Part shown: piece after piece, positions 1-7,680 of the stretch | Position numbering within the stretch: the first letter of the stretch is position 1 | How the letters are laid out: the number at the start of each line of letters is the position of its first letter | Made by a program: the position numbers and the translations under genes | Notes under the pieces: model-generated | The model's database searches: none | What the model saw: only the letters and a program-made list of their open reading frames with translations | Told to the model about the DNA's origin: nothing | Source: Desulfobacteraceae bacterium | Lineage (GTDB): Bacteria > Desulfobacterota > Desulfobacteria > Desulfobacterales > UBA11574 | NCBI GenBank assembly: GCA_030671225.1 | Contig: DAOVAE010000011.1 | Span: 1-11,647 of the forward strand | Direction: 5' to 3' | Length of the DNA: 11,647 bases

Positions 1-513
1 AATATCACAGACGGCCTTGATGGTCTTGCAATCGGACCTTTTATCATCGCTTCAGCCGCATACATGATTTTTGCCTATGTGGCCGGACATTTCAAAATCG
101 CCAATTACTTGCAGATCAAATATGTGGCCGGAAGTGGAGAACTCGCCGTTTTTTGCGGGGCTATGGCCGGATCAGGTTTAGGGTTTTTGTGGTTCAATAC
201 ATACCCTGCACAAATTTTCATGGGCGATGTCGGTTCTCTTGCCCTGGGAGGGGCAATAGGCACCGTGGCTGTTATCACCAAACAGGAAATGCTGTTGGTT
301 CTGGTCGGCGGGCTCTTTGTCATCGAAACACTGTCAGTAATTTTTCAGGTCGGTTTCTTCAAAATGACAAACGGACGCAGGATTTTCAGAATGGCCCCGC
401 TTCACCATCATTTTGAACTTAAAGGGTGGTCTGAACCCAAGGTTATTGTTCGATTCTGGATAATTGCAATTGCACTAGCGCTGCTTGCTATGAGTACATT
501 GAAACTCAGATAA
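1..513 (+). CDS. mraY: MraY, phospho-MurNAc-pentapeptide transferase (3' part only)
   Basis: Integral inner-membrane enzyme that transfers phospho-MurNAc-pentapeptide from UDP to undecaprenyl phosphate, giving lipid I. The frame is open from base 1, so the true start lies outside the window; 170 codons are visible of a family usually near 360. The fragment opens directly with the family signature [12 protein letters not shown] (codons 1-12), whose Asp residues belong to the Mg/active-site set. [12 protein letters not shown] follows at about codons 73-84, and the C-terminal signature [10 protein letters not shown], with its His cluster, at about codons 130-139. Several hydrophobic segments surround these motifs and the protein ends in a final membrane helix and a short basic tail. 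The in-frame ATG at 64 is internal and is not the start. murD begins 17 nt after the stop, suggesting co-transcription. The identification is secure; only the 5' end is missing. Confidence 0.97.
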   Translation, partial: NITDGLDGLAIGPFIIASAAYMIFAYVAGHFKIANYLQIKYVAGSGELAVFCGAMAGSGLGFLWFNTYPAQIFMGDVGSLALGGAIGTVAVITKQEMLLVLVGGLFVIETLSVIFQVGFFKMTNGRRIFRMAPLHHHFELKGWSEPKVIVRFWIIAIALALLAMSTLKLR

Positions 514-530
514 CCCATAAGATTTTTCAT

Positions 531-1940
531 ATGGATCTTGCTAAAAAAAATATTCTTATAGTCGGCCTCGGCCTATCAGGAATTGCAACAGCACGGTTTG
601 CCAAAAAAAATGGTGCATCCGTAACTGTGACAGATATAGCCGATGAAAAAGAGCTGGGCTCTTATGTACCCATGGCACATAAACTGGGCATCAACATGGA
701 ACTCGGGGACCACAACATCGAAACTTTTGAACATGCTGACCTTATCGTGATAAGCCCCGGGGTCCCCCATACTATCCTACCGATAAAAAAGGCATTAGCA
801 AAAGGGATTCAGGTATTAGGAGAGTTCGAACTTGCTGCAAGATATATCCGGGAACCTGTTCTTGCCATATCAGGCACCAACGGCAAGACAACAACAACCA
901 CGCTGTTGGGCAAAATGCTTGAAAACTCGGGTTTAAAGGTCTTTGTCGGCGGAAATATCGGCAACCCGTTGATTGACTACGCGGACAAAAGGGGAACAGC
1001 CGACATTGTTGTGGCTGAAGTTAGCAGTTTCCAGCTTGATACAATCGATACGTTCAGGCCACATGTCGGCGTTCTGCTGAACATTAGTGCCGATCATCTG
1101 GACCGTTATCCGGATTTTAAGGCCTATGCAAGATCCAAAGGCCGGCTCTTTCAAAATCAGCAACAAAGCGACACTGCTGTTTTAAACGGTTCTGACCCGA
1201 TTGTCGGTTCAGTAACCAGAGACCTTAAAGCCCGAAAGCTCACCTTTTATCATCAGGAGAACGCTCAGGCGGAAATCCGGGAAGGTGCGATCATCAGTTG
1301 GGGCAATTCGGGAACTTTTCCAATCATAACGATTCACACAAAAGAAAAAACAAAAAAATCATTCGACCTTTCCGCGGCAAATCTTCGGGGCCGACACAAT
1401 ATTGAAAATGCGGCTGCGGCATCACTGGCAGCCATGGCTGTGGGCGGGAGTTTAGAAGGAGTACAATCAGCCCTGAACGATTTTAAGGGTCTTCCCCATC
1501 GAATAGAATACATCTCCATCATAAACGGTGTACTTTTTTTCGATGATTCAAAGGCGACAAATGTTGATGCAGTAATAAAAGCACTTGAAGCCTTCAGCGA
1601 ACCGATCGTCCTTATTATGGGTGGCCGTGATAAGGGAGGAGATTTTCATAAACTTGAAGAACCGGTTCGGCAACACATTAAAAAACTGATCATCATGGGA
1701 GAAGCAAAGGATAAAATTAAATCCGTTCTTGAGGATGTTTGCAGGGGAGGAGCGCAAATCGTATCCGCAATGGAGGATGCGGTATTTTCGGCATATCATG
1801 CTGCATCGCCCGGTGATATTGTGCTTTTGTCTCCAGGATGCTCAAGCTTTGACATGTATAGCAGTTATGCGGAGCGGGGAGAAGATTTTTGTCGGGCAAT
1901 CGGGCAGCTTAAAAAAATAAGGCAAAAAGTAACATCTTAA
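531..1940 (+). CDS. murD: MurD, UDP-MurNAc-L-alanine:D-glutamate ligase
   Basis: Cytoplasmic ATP-dependent Mur ligase that adds D-Glu to UDP-MurNAc-L-Ala. At 469 aa it is slightly longer than the common 440-450. The N-terminal Rossmann-like UDP-binding domain has GLGLSG (residues 12-17). The central ATPase domain has the P-loop GTNGKT (115-120), NISADHLDRY (184-193) and a Lys in YARSKGRLF (K203) at the position carbamylated in the family. RHNIENAAAA (288-297), FDDSKATN (337-344), GGRDKGGDF (364-372) and SPGCSSFDMY (434-443) mark the hinge and C-terminal glutamate-binding domain. The P-loop form GTNGKTTT and the SPGCSSFD motif distinguish MurD from MurC, E and F. The ATG at 531 gives a complete N-terminus, although no Shine-Dalgarno is visible before it. 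Two A8 runs near the 5' end stay in frame, so there is no sign of a frameshift. ftsW starts 14 nt after the stop. Confidence 0.97.
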   Translation: MDLAKKNILIVGLGLSGIATARFAKKNGASVTVTDIADEKELGSYVPMAHKLGINMELGDHNIETFEHADLIVISPGVPHTILPIKKALAKGIQVLGEFELAARYIREPVLAISGTNGKTTTTTLLGKMLENSGLKVFVGGNIGNPLIDYADKRGTADIVVAEVSSFQLDTIDTFRPHVGVLLNISADHLDRYPDFKAYARSKGRLFQNQQQSDTAVLNGSDPIVGSVTRDLKARKLTFYHQENAQAEIREGAIISWGNSGTFPIITIHTKEKTKKSFDLSAANLRGRHNIENAAAASLAAMAVGGSLEGVQSALNDFKGLPHRIEYISIINGVLFFDDSKATNVDAVIKALEAFSEPIVLIMGGRDKGGDFHKLEEPVRQHIKKLIIMGEAKDKIKSVLEDVCRGGAQIVSAMEDAVFSAYHAASPGDIVLLSPGCSSFDMYSSYAERGEDFCRAIGQLKKIRQKVTS

Positions 1941-1954
1941 CCCATTAAAAAAGC

Positions 1955-3112
1955 ATGGTTAAAAACAATCAAAATAGCCGGAAGGCTCGCGAACAGTTCT
2001 TCTATTATGATGTCAAGCTTTTGTTTCCGGTTCTTTTTCTGGTGGGAATAGGGATTGTAATGGTCTACAGTGCAAGCTCCGCCCTGGCCTTAAAAAAGTT
2101 TGGAACCGACTACTATTTTTTAAAAAAACAGATGCTCTTCGCTCTGTTAGGTATCGTCGCCCTGGTACTTTGCAGCCATTTACCATACAGGCTGTTTAGT
2201 TCTTTGACATATCCGCTTATTCTCCTGGCTCTGATTTTCCTTGCTGCGACTCTGATTTCCGGATTCGGATATTCTGCAGGAGGTGCAACACGGTGGTTCC
2301 GTCTTGGGAGTTTTACATTTCAACCCTCTGAATTTGCCCGTTTTGCATTGGTGATCTATCTTGCTTACTCTATGAATAAAAAAATGGATGTACTCAAGGA
2401 TTTCTATTTAGGTTTTCTACCACATATTTTGGTTCTTTTCATGTTTACAGTTCTGATCATTTTTCAGCCTGACTTCGGTTCAGTTTTGATTCTTGGAGCT
2501 CTTACATGGGTCATGCTTTTTGTGGGCGGAGTTCGAATTTCGCATCTAGTCATGTCTTTGGTTTTGATAATCCCCATGGCATACTTTTTTATGGTCAGTG
2601 CCGATTATCGCTCTAAACGGATCATGAGTTTTCTGAATCCGTGGAAGTATTCTGCAGACGACGGCTACCAGGTTGTACACTCCCTCATGGCTTTTGGCAC
2701 AGGAGGAATATGGGGCACAGGTATCGGAAAAGGTTATCAGAAGCTGTTTTATCTTCCTGAACCCCATACCGATTTTATCTTTTCAGTGATTGGAGAGGAA
2801 CTTGGCCTTTTGGGAGTTCTGATTATCCTGGGGCTTTATATACTGATTTTCTGGAGGGGGATCTTTATTGCCAGGAATTGTAGGGATTCTTTCGGATCAT
2901 TCGTAGCCATCGGGCTGACAACGGCGATAGGCCTCCAGATTTGTGTTAACATGGGGGTTGCCCTTGGACTCCTCCCTACCAAGGGACTCACCCTCCCCTT
3001 TTTAAGTTACGGCGGCACATCTCTGTTATTAAATATGGCATCAATAGGGATACTGATGAATATAGGAACAGCTGAAAAAGTGCTTAAAAGACCGAAAGTT
3101 AAGAGGGCTTGA
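1955..3112 (+). CDS. ftsW: FtsW, septal peptidoglycan polymerase (SEDS family)
   Basis: Polytopic inner-membrane glycosyltransferase of the SEDS family that polymerises lipid II at the septum, normally with a class B PBP such as FtsI. At 385 aa it has normal family length, with about ten hydrophobic segments beginning near residues 21-40. Family signatures visible are FQPSEFARF (122-130), YQVVHSLMAFGTGG (238-251), PEPHTDFIFSVIGEELG (268-284) and PTKGLTLPFLSYGGTS (341-356). Asp273 in the HTDF motif is the conserved loop Asp essential in SEDS polymerases. A short polar N-terminus precedes the first helix and a basic tail (KRPKVKRA) ends the protein. RodA is the main alternative, but the position between murD and murG in a dcw cluster points to FtsW. 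A 128-bp gap carrying heptad repeats separates it from murG, the first loose junction in the cluster. Confidence 0.95.
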   Translation: MVKNNQNSRKAREQFFYYDVKLLFPVLFLVGIGIVMVYSASSALALKKFGTDYYFLKKQMLFALLGIVALVLCSHLPYRLFSSLTYPLILLALIFLAATLISGFGYSAGGATRWFRLGSFTFQPSEFARFALVIYLAYSMNKKMDVLKDFYLGFLPHILVLFMFTVLIIFQPDFGSVLILGALTWVMLFVGGVRISHLVMSLVLIIPMAYFFMVSADYRSKRIMSFLNPWKYSADDGYQVVHSLMAFGTGGIWGTGIGKGYQKLFYLPEPHTDFIFSVIGEELGLLGVLIILGLYILIFWRGIFIARNCRDSFGSFVAIGLTTAIGLQICVNMGVALGLLPTKGLTLPFLSYGGTSLLLNMASIGILMNIGTAEKVLKRPKVKRA

Positions 3113-3240
3113 AATTCAGATATTTTATCGATTTTTACCGGTCTAAGGCGAACAATAGACAATGGTCATTTGTGGCAATTTGTGAAGAACAGGGTTGAGT
3201 TGTTTGAAGATTTGAAGCCGGTTCAAATGACGAATGACAA
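3113..3240 (+). other. ftsW-murG intergenic gap, no gene seen
   Basis: This 128-bp gap interrupts an otherwise tight operon. It contains no ORF, terminator-like hairpin or clear promoter that I can support. Its right end is a short heptad array that runs into the murG start region. A perfect 9-bp inverted repeat is present: GTCATTTGT at 3165-3173 and ACAAATGAC at 3237-3245, with arms about 63 bp apart. The right arm belongs to the heptad array, so the pairing may simply be the same repeat unit occurring in both orientations. Confidence 0.6.
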
Positions 3241-3251
3241 ATGACAATCAT
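3224..3251. repeat. Heptad repeat (7-bp period) at the murG start
   Basis: Four adjacent 7-mers read CAAATGA (3224-3230), CGAATGA (3231-3237), CAAATGA (3238-3244) and CAATCAT (3245-3251). The first and third are identical, and the second differs by two substitutions (A to G, then A unchanged downstream). The array overlaps two candidate murG start codons (ATG at 3241 and 3250), so repeat units may have supplied the apparent start. It resembles the other two arrays in this window, at 5814-5885 and 10232-10323. Confidence 0.7.
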
Positions 3252-4419
3252 GGAACAAAGCGATAGAAAAGGGCATAAAGAAAAAGCCTTTCACTTTAAG
3301 CGCCGGCTGCCAAGAACCTTGCGCATTGTTATCGCCGGCGGAGGAACAGGCGGCCATCTTTTTCCGGGTATCGCTATAGCTCAAGAATTTATGACCAGAA
3401 ATTCTAACAACAGTCTATTATTTGTCGGCACCGGTAAGCCGTTTGAAACTACAGCTTTATCAGAAGCAGGTTTTACTCATAAACATATTACAGCAGAAGG
3501 AATCAAGGGACGTGGCTTATGGAACCAAGTCGTATCAATCCTGAAAATACCCAGGGGGGTATTTGAGTCTATTCTGATCCTTAAACGTTTCAAACCGGAT
3601 ATAGTCGTTGGCGTGGGTGGGTATTCCGCCGGCCCCCTGGCTATAGGAGCATGGCTTCTGGGTATTAAAATCGTTCTTCACGAACAGAATATACTGCCGG
3701 GGATTACAAACCGAATTTTATCCCGTCTTGCCGACAGGATATATGTTTCGTTTGATGATGCCCGAACCGGTTTAAACCCAAAGAAAGTCCTTTTTACCGG
3801 AAATCCGGTGCGCAAAGAAATTTTGCAATGCGCTAGGAATCAAAAAAGTGACGAAATTGTCAACTCAAAGCAAAAGCGGCATTTTACGATCCTGATAATA
3901 GGCGGAAGTCAGGGTGCTCACAGCATAAACATGGCCCTTTTAGAATCCATAGAACAGATCAAAGATAAAGACAAATTTTACTTTATACATCAGACCGGGA
4001 TTCAGGATGAAGCACAAGCAAAAAATGCTTACACGCGCTTTGATATATCCTGCAAGGTTCAGACATTTTTCAATGATATGGCCCGGCAATATCAAAAAGC
4101 CGATCTTATAATATGCAGAGCAGGGGCAACAACAGTGGCAGAAATCAAGGCAATCGGGAAAAGCGCTATTTTTATACCGTTCCCTTTTGCTGCTGATAAT
4201 CATCAGGTTTTAAACGCACGTTCGCTGGAAAAAGCCGGGGCCGCCGAAATGATTCTTGAAAAAGATCTCAGCGGCAAAACACTTGCCGAGAGAATTACTT
4301 TTTACGCCTCAAGCCCGGATACTCTCCGTCAAATGGCATCCCGGGCAAGGGGCCTTGGACGCCCTGATGCGGCAGGGCTGATTTTGGACGACTGCTACAA
4401 ATTAATCGAATTAGTTTAA
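3241..4419 (+). CDS. murG: MurG, lipid II-forming GlcNAc transferase
   Basis: Peripheral inner-membrane GT-B glycosyltransferase that transfers GlcNAc from UDP-GlcNAc to lipid I, giving lipid II. Signatures, numbered from the ATG at 3241, are the glycine-rich GGGTGGH loop (33-39), GVGGYSAGP (124-132), HEQN (147-150), the second-domain loop GGSQGA (221-226), CRAGATTVAE (292-301) with the conserved nucleotide-sugar Glu, and PFPFAADNHQ (313-322). The family usually opens only a few residues before RIVIAGGGTGGH, so this reading carries about 26 extra, strongly charged residues (392 aa against roughly 355-365). Alternative starts are ATG 3250 and TTG 3319, the latter giving a standard N-terminus at LRIVIAGGG. 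None has a visible Shine-Dalgarno, and the two ATGs lie in or at the edge of the heptad array. The function is secure; the start is not. murC follows after 24 nt. Confidence 0.95.
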   Translation: MTIMEQSDRKGHKEKAFHFKRRLPRTLRIVIAGGGTGGHLFPGIAIAQEFMTRNSNNSLLFVGTGKPFETTALSEAGFTHKHITAEGIKGRGLWNQVVSILKIPRGVFESILILKRFKPDIVVGVGGYSAGPLAIGAWLLGIKIVLHEQNILPGITNRILSRLADRIYVSFDDARTGLNPKKVLFTGNPVRKEILQCARNQKSDEIVNSKQKRHFTILIIGGSQGAHSINMALLESIEQIKDKDKFYFIHQTGIQDEAQAKNAYTRFDISCKVQTFFNDMARQYQKADLIICRAGATTVAEIKAIGKSAIFIPFPFAADNHQVLNARSLEKAGAAEMILEKDLSGKTLAERITFYASSPDTLRQMASRARGLGRPDAAGLILDDCYKLIELV

Positions 4420-4443
4420 CCAACAAAACTAGACCTTTGAAAA

Positions 4444-5811
4444 ATGTTTCTTAAAAAATATCATATCCATTTTGTCGGAATCGGCGGTATCGGGATGAGC
4501 GGAATTGCCGAACTCCTGCTCAATCTAGGCTACAAAGTATCGGGATCTGACACCAGTTCTTCAGACATTACACGACGATTGGAAAGCCTCGGAGGTATTA
4601 TTTTTCAAGGGCATTCCGCAGAACAAATACACGGGGCGGATGTTGTTGTAACGTCATCTGCAATCGGTCCCGATAACCCTGAAGTTGCCGCCGCCGGTCA
4701 AGGGTCAATCCCTGTAATACCAAGGGCCGAGATGCTGGCCGAGCTTATGCGTTTAAAGTACAGTGTGGCGATTGCAGGTGCCCACGGAAAAACATCGACC
4801 ACATCAATCGTCGCTTCTGTACTGGGTAAAGGCGGGCTTGATCCCACGGTTGTTATAGGCGGCAAACTCAAAAGTATAGATTCCAATGCGCTCCTTGGAG
4901 AGGGAGATTATATAGTGGCTGAGGCCGATGAAAGTGACGGCTCTTTTCTTAAAATCTCTCCGACCATAGCAGTGGTAACGAACATAGATCGCGAGCATCT
5001 CGATTTTTATCAGGATTTGAACGCCATTAAAGAAGTTTTTTTGAGCTTTATCGACAAAATACCTTTTTACGGCCTGGCGGTCCTTTGCCTGGATGATGAG
5101 CCGATCCAGGATATTATCCCGAACATTCAGAAACGTTTTACCACTTACGGAATGAGTACTCAGGCCGACTTCCAGGCCAAAGACGTGGTTTTTGAAGGGT
5201 TAAAGAGCAGGTTCCACGTCCATCATCTTGGGGTAAGGCTCGGAGAAATCGTTTTAAATCTTCCGGGCATCCATAATGTTTATAATGCCCTTGCAGCCAT
5301 TGTAGTGGGAATTGAACTCGATATTCCCTTTGGTGTTATAAAATCGGCCCTGCAAACAGCCGAAGGTGTTCAGCGCAGACTGGAAATTAAAGGAGAAAAC
5401 AAGGGTGTTACGGTTGTAGACGACTATGGTCATCACCCCACTGAAGTCAAGATCACGCTGCAAGCCGTCAGGGAAAGCTGGCCCGACAGGCGTGTTGTCG
5501 TGGTGTTTCAGCCACACCGCTACACCAGAACTCAGGCGCTCTTTGATGACTTCACACGTGCATTCTACCAGTCGGACCTGCTGGTGGTTCTTCCCATTTA
5601 TGCAGCCGGAGAAAAAAAGATAAAGGGAGTGGAAGGCCATACCCTGTTTGAAGGAATCCGGAGCCATGGTCACAGGGAAGTCGTCTATATGCAGGATTTC
5701 GAAACAGCTGTTTCGCATCTGAAAAAAGTTCTAACCCAGAATGATATTCTTCTAACCCTGGGAGCAGGAGATGTTTGGAAAGTCGGAGAAATGATACTTA
5801 AAAAGCTATAG
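4444..5811 (+). CDS. murC: MurC, UDP-MurNAc:L-alanine ligase
   Basis: Cytoplasmic Mur ligase that adds L-Ala, the first stem-peptide residue, to UDP-MurNAc. At 455 aa it has normal length. The N-terminal UDP-binding domain has [17 protein letters not shown] (9-25), the usual MurC opening. The P-loop is GAHGKT (112-117), where His rather than Asn is typical of Mur[10 protein letters not shown] (160-168), [11 protein letters not shown] (179-189), [11 protein letters not shown] (275-285), DDYGHHPTE (326-334), FQPHRYTR (355-362) and [11 protein letters not shown] (439-449) cover the ATPase and C-terminal domains. The ATG at 4444 sits immediately before the conserved N-terminus, so the start is convincing despite no Shine-Dalgarno. 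An antisense ORF of 154 codons at 5254-5718 overlaps it and is judged a shadow. A 73-bp gap with heptad repeats separates it from murB. Confidence 0.97.
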   Translation: MFLKKYHIHFVGIGGIGMSGIAELLLNLGYKVSGSDTSSSDITRRLESLGGIIFQGHSAEQIHGADVVVTSSAIGPDNPEVAAAGQGSIPVIPRAEMLAELMRLKYSVAIAGAHGKTSTTSIVASVLGKGGLDPTVVIGGKLKSIDSNALLGEGDYIVAEADESDGSFLKISPTIAVVTNIDREHLDFYQDLNAIKEVFLSFIDKIPFYGLAVLCLDDEPIQDIIPNIQKRFTTYGMSTQADFQAKDVVFEGLKSRFHVHHLGVRLGEIVLNLPGIHNVYNALAAIVVGIELDIPFGVIKSALQTAEGVQRRLEIKGENKGVTVVDDYGHHPTEVKITLQAVRESWPDRRVVVVFQPHRYTRTQALFDDFTRAFYQSDLLVVLPIYAAGEKKIKGVEGHTLFEGIRSHGHREVVYMQDFETAVSHLKKVLTQNDILLTLGAGDVWKVGEMILKKL

Positions 5812-5813
5812 CC

Positions 5814-5885
5814 AGGTTGCTTGTTACTGGTTGCGGGAGATTTTTTTATTCCGCATTCTAAAATCTGAAATCTAAAATTGAAAAA
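5814..5885. repeat. Heptad repeats filling the murC-murB gap
   Basis: Two short 7-bp-period blocks lie in this gap. The first reads AGGTTGC, TTGTTAC, TGGTTGC (5814-5834). The second reads CCGCATT, CTAAAAT, CTGAAAT, CTAAAAT, TGAAAAA (5851-5885), ending on the A of the murB ATG. Units within each block differ by one or a few substitutions and stay in register. Nothing else is recognisable in the gap: no ORF, no GC-rich hairpin and no Shine-Dalgarno in front of murB. Confidence 0.7.
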
Positions 5886-6835
5886 TGACCCTCGATTCTG
5901 ATTCAATAAAATGGCTTAAAAACCGTTTCGGCAACAATGTCAAATTTGACGAGCCCATGTCAAAACATACATCGTTACATGTGGGTGGGCGGGCCGAAGC
6001 TTTTGTTATTCCCGAAAACATTGAAGCCCTTAAGGATCTTGTCAACTGGTCATGGCAAAAAAAAATCCCTTGCCTGACTATCGGCGACGGAACCAATCTC
6101 CTGGTCAGGGATGGCGGTATAAATGGAATTGTGATCGTATTGACAAATTGTCTTAAAACAATTGCCCAAACAGACTTTAACACAGATGGGGTTATTGTTA
6201 ACGCCATGGCAGGTGCCGGCATGCTAAACCTTTGTTTTTTTGCCTTGAAGCATGGCCTAGAAGGAATGAATTTTGCCATCGGCATTCCTGGTACGGTTGG
6301 CGGGGGAATTATGATGAACGCCGGAACATCCTATGGTTCCGTGGAAAGTGTCCTTGAATCATTAAACATTCTGCTCCCCACAGGGCAGACTCGTAGAATT
6401 AGAAAAGAAAAGCTCGACTTTGCTTACAGGAGACTTTCATTAAACAAGGAGCAAACTTATGTTCATGGCGGGCAACCGGTTATATTAGACGGCTGTTTTC
6501 GTCTACACCCTTCTGATCCTGAGAAACTAAAAAAAGAGGCCCGAAAAATCTTAAAGACACGACGGCAAAGACAGCCGATAGGTCTTCCCAGTGCAGGATG
6601 TTTTTTTAAAAATCCCGTATCAGAAAAGACAGCCGGCGAGCTTATTGAACTGGCTGGACTCAAAGGAAAATCGATCGGCGGAGCGGAAATTTCATCAAAG
6701 CACGCAAACTTTCTCATAAACCGCCATAAAGCATCCGCCGCTGACTTTCTGGCATTGATGGAACTTGTTGAAGATGCCGTATTAAAAATGTTCGACATCG
6801 ATCTTAAAAGAGAGGTTAAGGTTGTTGGGTCGTAA
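5885..6835 (+). CDS. murB: MurB, UDP-N-acetylenolpyruvoylglucosamine reductase
   Basis: Cytoplasmic FAD enzyme that reduces UDP-GlcNAc-enolpyruvate with NADPH to UDP-MurNAc, the second committed step of peptidoglycan synthesis. The N-terminal FAD domain shows KHTSLHVGGRAEAF (27-40), IGDGTNLLVRDGG (66-78) and GIPGTVGGGIMMNAG (133-147). The substrate domain has LDFAYRRLSL (177-186), PSAGCFFKNP (235-244), AGLKGKSIGGAEIS (257-270) and KHANFLIN (272-279); the catalytic-type Glu is E310 in REVKVVG. The residue that aligns by motif with the catalytic Ser229 of E. coli MurB is Cys239. Length (316 aa) and the missing insertion after the YR motif fit the shorter type II form. The ATG at 5885 abuts a heptad array and lacks a Shine-Dalgarno, but the N-terminal length is normal. 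The 3' end overlaps ftsQ by 14 nt, suggesting translational coupling. Confidence 0.96.
   Translation: MTLDSDSIKWLKNRFGNNVKFDEPMSKHTSLHVGGRAEAFVIPENIEALKDLVNWSWQKKIPCLTIGDGTNLLVRDGGINGIVIVLTNCLKTIAQTDFNTDGVIVNAMAGAGMLNLCFFALKHGLEGMNFAIGIPGTVGGGIMMNAGTSYGSVESVLESLNILLPTGQTRRIRKEKLDFAYRRLSLNKEQTYVHGGQPVILDGCFRLHPSDPEKLKKEARKILKTRRQRQPIGLPSAGCFFKNPVSEKTAGELIELAGLKGKSIGGAEISSKHANFLINRHKASAADFLALMELVEDAVLKMFDIDLKREVKVVGS
6808..6824 (+). promoter_or_regulatory. Shine-Dalgarno and TTG start of ftsQ
   Basis: AAGAGAGG at 6808-6815 lies 6 nt before the TTG at 6822, inside the end of murB. This supports TTG as the ftsQ initiator; there is no ATG or GTG in this frame before the membrane segment at a comparable distance. 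The next codon but one, TTG at 6825, is a possible alternative. Confidence 0.6.
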
Positions 6836-7676
6836 GCGCATACGAAGAAACTATTACAAGAACAGCGCTGCCAAAAGACGCAATAAAATTATACAGCGTC
6901 TTATTTTCTGTATCAAAACAACGGCTGTGGTCACAGCTTTGTTGGTCGTTAGCTTTCTTTTTATTTTTAGCTACGACTTTATAACACAATGCGACTATTT
7001 CAGTGCCGATAGGCTGGTGGTTACCGGTGAGAACAGACTTTCTGAAAAACAGGTTTTGCAGCAGGCACAGATAAAAAAGGGGATAAATATTTTTTCCTTA
7101 AATCTTTCAAAGGCCAGAAAGCGACTGCTGACACATGCATGGATCGTTGAGGCTGAAGTCAGCAGAGAGCTTCCGTCTGGAATAAATATCAGAATACAAG
7201 AGCACAAACCCCTTGCCATTCTCGACCTTGGCCGCAAATTCATAATCAATACTTCCGGAGAAATATTCAAAGAAATGGCTGCATCGGACCCTGACCACCT
7301 GCCGATTATCAGCGGACTTCAATTTTCAGACATCAATGTGCGCGGCAAACCCCTCAGCATCCCTTTTAAGGCTGTTATGAATGTTATGGAACTTGGACAG
7401 AAATCCGAAAGCGTTCTTCCTTACAAGCAATTAAAATTGATTCAGGTGGATCGGGAAATGGGCCTTACAATTTATGCCTTTGACCGCATCAAAGCCATAA
7501 AAATCGGATACAATAATTACCCGGACAAATATGCCAAACTTAAAAATATTCTATTGTACCTGAAAAAAAGACGCGGTTTTTCACATATCGAATCAATCGA
7601 TCTCAATAACTTAAACCGCATCGTTGTAAATCCGATGAAAAGAGAATCACCAGCCGGGAATCATAAGGAGATTTAA
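6822..7676 (+). CDS. ftsQ: FtsQ/DivIB, divisome membrane scaffold
   Basis: Bitopic inner-membrane protein that links early and late divisome proteins (with FtsB and FtsL) and takes part in activating septal synthesis. The 284-aa reading has a basic cytoplasmic N-terminus (LGRKRIRRNYYK and further Lys/Arg to about residue 26), one hydrophobic helix (about 29-53), a POTRA-like domain (about 57-128: FSADRLVVTGENRLSE, then a GINIFSLNLSKARKRLL segment and the PSGINIRIQEHKP strand) and a beta domain to about residue 270. This is the standard FtsQ layout, and such proteins are recognised more by architecture and position than by strict motifs. The initiator appears to be TTG, with a good Shine-Dalgarno, and overlaps murB by 14 nt. 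The stop lies 1 nt before the ftsA ATG. No ddl gene is present between murC and ftsQ, where many proteobacteria keep one. Confidence 0.9.
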   Translation: MLGRKRIRRNYYKNSAAKRRNKIIQRLIFCIKTTAVVTALLVVSFLFIFSYDFITQCDYFSADRLVVTGENRLSEKQVLQQAQIKKGINIFSLNLSKARKRLLTHAWIVEAEVSRELPSGINIRIQEHKPLAILDLGRKFIINTSGEIFKEMAASDPDHLPIISGLQFSDINVRGKPLSIPFKAVMNVMELGQKSESVLPYKQLKLIQVDREMGLTIYAFDRIKAIKIGYNNYPDKYAKLKNILLYLKKRRGFSHIESIDLNNLNRIVVNPMKRESPAGNHKEI

Positions 7677-7680
7677 GATG
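7665..7680 (+). promoter_or_regulatory. Strong Shine-Dalgarno of ftsA
   Basis: AAGGAG at 7665-7670 ends 7 nt before the ftsA ATG (7678), within the last codons of ftsQ. It fixes the ftsA start and suggests efficient initiation right at the ftsQ stop. Confidence 0.75.

Noticed and set aside
5254..5718. A 154-codon open frame on the reverse strand inside murC
   Set aside because: It is fully antisense to a well-conserved MurC region and its translation shows no recognisable family or composition signal. It is best explained as a shadow of the murC codon pattern.
6054..6068. A9 run in murB as a possible programmed frameshift site
   Set aside because: The normal frame continues through it to a full-length, well-conserved MurB, and neither shifted frame offers a meaningful alternative product. 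A-runs are common in this AT-leaning sequence.
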